NCBI GenBank assembly: GCA_036429605.1
Contig: CM071591.1
Span: 434,001 to 498,000 of the forward strand
Direction: 5' to 3'
Length of the DNA: 64,000 bases
Source: Cladobotryum mycophilum
Lineage: Eukaryota; Ascomycota; Sordariomycetes; Hypocreales; Hypocreaceae
Of the stretch, positions 59,243-64,000 are shown piece after piece. The notes beneath the pieces are model-generated. The model had not been told where the DNA came from. It saw only the letters and a program-made list of their open reading frames with translations, and did no database searches. How positions within the stretch are numbered: position 1 is the first letter of the stretch; the number at the start of each line of letters is the position of its first letter. The position numbers and the translations under genes were made by a program.

Positions 59243-60484
59243 CTAATCATCTCGCCTGGGCTTGATCACATTGCTCAAGTCGCCAACGGGGAGGGAAATG
59301 GGGAATCGCAGCTCAGCCAACAGGATGGCTGTGAGGAGCCACCATCCAGATATGCAAGTGACGAACAGAGAGGCACCGGCACCCTATTGAAAGCCCATGT
59401 TAGACCTGGATCTCAGGCACAAAGAGTGGGAGTGGGGGTGAGTGGTATAAAAAAGAAACTTACGACTATCAACTTGCCGGCGTACGCAGCATTGCCAGTA
59501 TAGTCCGCAGCCAGAGCCCAGAAACCACCGGTCAAGAGAGCAAAGGCGACAACCAAGCTCAGGAAGATGACGGCAAAGGCGACGTTGGTTCGGAGAGAGC
59601 AGATGAAGTAGATGAAGCAGAGAACACCCATGAAGAGGAACCAGAAACCTATTTTACCAGCCGTGTTAGTGCTTTGATGTCTTTTTCTCCCTTTTTTCTT
59701 TTTTTCTTTCTCTTTCTCTTTCTTTCTCTTTCTTTCTTTCTTCTTATTTTTTTGGGTAGAAAGGCGGGGGGAGGGGGGGGTATAAAGTCCAACTCACCAA
59801 TACTAGCATTATATCCCTGCGTAATCGCGCCCTCCGCTCCAGACTTGGCATCAGGCGGCGCGTACGAACTAATGGCCGCAAAGGAAGGGTTCAACGTGCC
59901 GGCGTACGAGAGCCAAAAGGTGCCAAAGGAGAGGAAGACGACGGCCGGGAAGGTGTTTCCGAGGACCCATTCGAGGAGGCCGCCGACGAACATGAGGATG
60001 CCGCCCTGGAAGAAGTAGACGGCACTAGGAGAGTGTGAGTTTGATGTTTTTTCTCTCTCTCTCGCCTGGAGGTTATGTTGGGAGAGGGGGACTTACATGC
60101 TAGCAGCACCGTTGCCTCCTGCGCCTCGCCAGCCCATGAGGTCGCAGGACAGAGGCGTAAGGGATAGCAAGAATCCGACAATGGCACTGGAGGAGATTCA
60201 TGTTAGCAGATCACCCCGACAGTAGCTTGAAGTGATAAGAGAAAGAAAGAAGAAAGAAGAAGAAAAACATACATGGGCGTCGGGTTCGCAAACGTCCGCC
60301 TCAAGTCCCCCTTGACAGACGTCTGAGGAGCCAGGTACAGCTTCTCAAACAGCTCCGGGGTCATGTTGACGCTGGCGGCGGTCCTGAACTGCTTGATGGC
60401 CTCCATCCTGTCAGAGTCCTCGTCGTAGTGCCTGGTTCCCTTTTCTTCGGCCATGATGGTGGAGTTGACGCCTTCTGAGCTCAT
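59243..60484 (-). CDS. Acetate transporter of the GPR1/FUN34/YaaH (AcpA/Ato) family
   Basis: Plasma-membrane acetate carrier with six helices; in Aspergillus AcpA is required for growth on acetate. Five exons (60484-60273, 60186-60097, 60024-59798, 59648-59464, 59383-59243) give 284 residues, with every junction in frame. The signature NPTPIAIVGF spans the first splice site and GWRGAGGNGAAS follows in the second exon. Hydrophobic segments include ILMFVGGLLEWVLGNTFPAV and FWFLFMGVLCFIYFICSLRT. The C-terminus reads ISLPVGDLSNVIKPRRDD. The start at 60484 is the first ATG; a second in-frame Met ten codons later is possible. The third intron (59649-59797) is 149 nt and holds a long CT/GA-rich tract. 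A C13 run sits two bases past the stop codon, within the likely 3' UTR. Confidence 0.95.
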
Positions 60485-60522
60485 GTGGGGACTGTGAAAG
60501 AGCTGCCGAGCAGTTGGAGGAC

Positions 60523-60568
60523 AGAGAGAGAGAGAGAGAGAGTGTGTGTGTGTGTTTATGTGTGTGTA
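60523..60568. repeat. (AG)n/(GT)n compound microsatellite in the acetate transporter leader
   Basis: Ten AG units run into GT units just upstream of the acetate transporter ATG, so it probably lies in the 5' UTR or promoter. Confidence 0.88.
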
Positions 60569-63456
60569 AGTGCTGAAGAAGAGGAGAATTGGAGTGAGTT
60601 GGAGAGAGAGTGATGATGGTCCTGGGAATAATACAAGTTTCAGCGGGATGAAGAGCTGGGTTATATGTTGACGAAGCAAGTCCTCATCATCCTGGTACGC
60701 CATCTTTTTCTCCCACTCTGCCAGACCGCTCTAGGACTCCCAATTTGCTTGCCCCCCTCCCTTCCTCTCCCAATCTCTCTCTTTTTCTCGCTCTCGCTCG
60801 CTCCATTCATTCTGCCACTCCCGAATCAGGAACTCGGAGTGAGATCCAATTCATGGTGAGGAGGTAAAAAAAAACGCCAAGGAGCATGGATCCTTTGCCC
60901 CGGCCCCAGGACCCTCCATGCCCCCCCCTCCCCCTCCACCATGTCCACCCTCCACCTCCACCTCCACCAACCTACCTGCTATGCTATGCTATACCCACCC
61001 ACACCCTTTCCACATGTACAGCCCAACAACACACCAAATCTCAGATCTGCAAAAGAAAGAAAAAAAGAGAGATGGTGTATGTGTAAGGCTAAATCTTGCT
61101 TCCCTTCGTAACGAGGACCACTCAACGATCAGCCCTTGAGACTTGTGGGCCAGCCCTCAAAGCGGATAGAGGAGAAAGAAAAAGTCTGAGCGATGAAATG
61201 CATGCATGCATGCATATGGAACACGGAGTCTAATAGCTTCCCGTTTCTCCATCGCCGGCTGACCGAAAGTGAATCTCGCCCCATCTCACACTTCTCACAC
61301 TCTCTCTCTTGAGATACAAAGGCAGTCAAGCAAACATGGTGTAAAAGAAGAGGTATACAACACATCAAGGGCGTTGACACGACAAGGTTTCTTTCTTTCG
61401 TTCTTTCTTGTCTCGCCAATGCATGCATACTAGCTAGGTATTCTTCCGTTATCATTTCCCAGCTCTCTCTGTCTCTCTCACTCACCCGTTTCATCCCATC
61501 CCATCCCATTCCATCCTATCGGCTTCATCCATATCTTTGTAGTACTTTGTATATCTTTGGTGATGGACCCCTTGGCTCGTGACAATCACATCATCATCAT
61601 CATCAGCATCATTATCTTTTGGGACATTTGTGCGGGCGGTTTCAGTCTCACTTACATTTCGCTTCTTACAGAGTTCTCCCTATCTTTTCTTTGACGGGGA
61701 GAAATAAATTGACCGTCTCTCCGTTCGTTATCTCAATCCTACGTTTCGTCCATTTGATGTATTGATTCATTGATTCGCCCATTTCATACCAATTTCTTCC
61801 CTTCGGACCGTGAAGCTGCTAGACCCAAACAATAGAGTTATTGGAGAAAGACGCCGCCACTGCTGCTGCTGCTGCTGCTACTGCTGCATTCTCCAATAGC
61901 TGAACTTGGGCTCAACAACCTCCCATGTCCCGCCCGTCCACCCCTCGCCCCTGGTGCTTGTGTCCTGCAGTCAGACGTTTGTTGCCTAGTTACCCTGCAA
62001 GCAAGCAAGCATTGCCAAGGGTGGAGAGGAGAGGAGAAGAGAAGAGAGGGGGGGACCCTTCACACAGTGACACACTCACACACACTCTCATACACATACA
62101 CGTACTCACGCAGGCACTAGAATTTATTACCCCAGATTTTCAAGGGGCGGGTGAGAATTTGGGGTATCCCGTTTCTCCAGTCGGTGGCTTTTTTCTTCTT
62201 TCTTTCTTCATCTCCACAGCTCACGCTTCAGCTTATTTTGGCTTGTTTTCTGTCCTTTTTCCCCAATAATTTTTACATGCAATCCCCATTTATACCATCT
62301 AGACTAGATTGATTCTCCCTTCGCCCGAAGTCCTCTTCGTCACCAACGCCAACACCAACATCAACACCAACAAACCAAGTATACTGCACCTACACCAACC
62401 CAAAGAAGCAAAAAAAGAAAGAAAAAAGAAGAAAAAAAGGATAAATGAAAACAAATAAATAAATAGCAAATAGTAAAACGCCTCTCCATCGTTTCTAGAC
62501 CCGGAAATAAAAATAAAAATAAAAATAAAAACAGAAATGCTCAGCGCAAGTGGTGTTGAGAGCGGATTGTTCCCGGGTACCTCAACTTGACTTGCTCTGT
62601 CCTACGTTTCAGCATCACCCCAGCATGTACTTTTCAGTACTGGGCACCAATACATGCCATGCCATGCCGTACATTCAACAACTTCAAGGTTCTCCTCTTT
62701 CTTCTCCTCCCCCCAGCCACCAATTGAAGTATCCATGACCCTCTCATCCTCCCATGCATCTTCCTTCCGTCTCTCTCTTTCTCTCTCCGCATCTCAACAA
62801 ACATCCACTTGTCCGGTGGGTCATCACATTTACCATCTGCCTTGTGCAAGTACTAGGGTACCTACCTACCTACTCCGTACCTAGTATATACATACAAGTT
62901 CATTGCCCCCCATGGCGTTTTATGGAGGGCGGCTGAATTATTTATGCGCATGTATGGAGTATGAAGTATGAAGTATGTATGTACATGTACCCAAACAAAG
63001 TCCAGGCACTATAAACGGACAGTCTTGCATCTAAACCCTCTCCGCACCCGTTTTTTCCCACCCGACATTGTCTTGTGTCAGTTCAAGCTCAAGTTTCAAG
63101 TTCAAGTCTCTCTCCAACCGGCACGACGCTGACTGACTCAAGATGACATGATAAACATAGATAGGTAACAATACTGCAAGTCTTTTTTTTTTTTTTTTTT
63201 TTGTCTCTCTCGGCAAAAGATAACGCATGTCTTAGCATTTTCATGTACGTGAGCCCAAAATAAAATTACATCCTTTTTGTACGTAAATCATCAAATGAAA
63301 AAGAGTCATCTCAACAACGTAAAACACGAATCCGGTATACGAACGAGCAAAAAAGCTCCACTACCATCCCACTTACTCCCCATCCTCCACCATTCACTTC
63401 CCCTCCCCCTGTCTGCCGCCTCCCGTCGGTGAGCAAGATGGCCAGGGTCATGATAG

Positions 63457-63487
63457 AATACAATACAATACAATACAATACAATACA
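63457..63487. repeat. (AATAC)n microsatellite
   Basis: Six tandem pentamer units, visible directly. Confidence 0.9.
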
Positions 63488-63892
63488 ACATGCAACCAGC
63501 TGTGTGCGCATAGGCATGCAATGTAAGGGCAATGTAGGGAAATCCCTATGCAGTATCCCACGCAGTTATCCCATGCAGTTATCCCCCCCCCCCCAAGGCC
63601 GACAGCCTCACGTTTGCCCAGAAAAACGGGCAAATTTGACAAGTGATATCAACTTTCAGAAAAAGAAGGAGGAGAAAACATCCCCCCCCGGTCGCGGCAG
63701 TCGGATATCCATCCCTAGGGTCAGGTGGGGGAGAGAAAATATTGGCACAGCCAAAGTTGATGAGGATCAAGTTACACAATAAGAAAACCAGGGAGCAAGG
63801 GAGGGGAACAAGGGGGTTCACTGTTCAAACCTGCTCAAAACTCTCCAAAACGAGAGAAATACGCAGCAACCCTAGAATATAGACTGAGATTT

Positions 63893-64000
63893 TCACCTCG
63901 ACTTTGCAAAGATCTTCATTCGCCTTCCATCGGTCGGTCCATCGGCAGGTCCATAGGCAGTATCCTCCTCGAGGAGCTCTACAAGCAAGGTCTTGGCTAA
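63893..64000 (-). CDS. C-terminal end of a gene running off the right edge
   Basis: The minus strand is open from the window edge for 35 codons, ending at TGA (63893-63895). It reads LAKTLLVELLEEDTAYGPAD and then GPTDGRRMKIFAKSR. The regular, charged composition and lack of rare patterns suggest real coding sequence, but 35 residues are too few to name the protein. Confidence 0.45.
   Translation of the reverse strand, partial: LAKTLLVELLEEDTAYGPADGPTDGRRMKIFAKSR

Larger units (their letters stand above)
60485..63892. other. Gene-free stretch of 3.4 kb rich in microsatellites
   Basis: Starts with the acetate transporter leader, which has (AG)n at 60523-60542 and (GT)n at 60542-60568. Others are ATGC repeats near 61198-61215, (GCT)n at 61861-61879, (AAATA)n at 62505-62531, T20 at 63183-63202, (AATAC)n at 63457-63487, repeated GCAGTTATCCC units near 63550-63582 and C12 at 63583-63594. 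No gene recognised. Confidence 0.55.

Noticed and set aside
1..64000. CRISPR array, prophage, virus-derived element or intact transposon
   Set aside because: No regular spacer-repeat array, no integrase, transposase or reverse-transcriptase motifs and no long terminal repeats noticed; the genome is fungal.

Overview
This window is nuclear DNA from a filamentous ascomycete, most likely a sordariomycete. The protein genes carry short introns (about 50-100 nt) with GTANGT-type donors and CTAAC-like branch sites. Both tRNA genes are eukaryotic, one with an intron next to the anticodon. The families present are typical of this group: a CAD-type alcohol dehydrogenase, an FHS-type sugar permease, an AcpA/Ato acetate transporter, a GPI-anchored proline-rich wall protein, and SNF2-helicase remnants. 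I cannot name the species. I see no intact transposon, virus, CRISPR array or biosynthetic cluster.

Left and centre (1-39 kb) are gene-rich and mostly housekeeping. In order they hold: the C-terminal part of a tyrosine phosphatase (+); a Tcp11/Sok1-type protein with an IQ motif (+); an M1 aminopeptidase (+) convergent with the mitochondrial phosphate carrier (-); an intron-containing tRNA-Ala (+); the ribosome-biogenesis gene sda1 (+) convergent with an FHS-type permease (-); a decayed SNF2 helicase (-); two uncharacterised genes (+), the second interrupted by an in-frame TAG; a secreted carboxylesterase/lipase (-); a conserved-looking unknown gene (-) divergent from ARPC3 (+); trm6 (-) convergent with ARPC3; and a flavin monooxygenase (-).

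The right 25 kb is sparse. It contains one long repetitive GPI-type wall protein gene (-), a decayed alcohol dehydrogenase (-), a tRNA-Ser (-), an acetate transporter (-) and the C-terminal end of a gene running off the right edge (-). These sit among long stretches rich in microsatellites and homopolymers.

Two points matter most to a reader. First, the aminopeptidase and the wall protein gene are broken only by one-base length differences in short C/G runs. Adding one base per run makes each coding length an exact multiple of three, so these look like homopolymer miscalls rather than real pseudogenes. The SNF2 and alcohol dehydrogenase remnants are different: they carry scattered stops and substitutions and look truly dead. 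Second, an upstream exon that looks like a mitochondrial presequence can be spliced in frame to the aminopeptidase start, which suggests two isoforms. The genes do not form an evident pathway; neighbouring genes look functionally independent.
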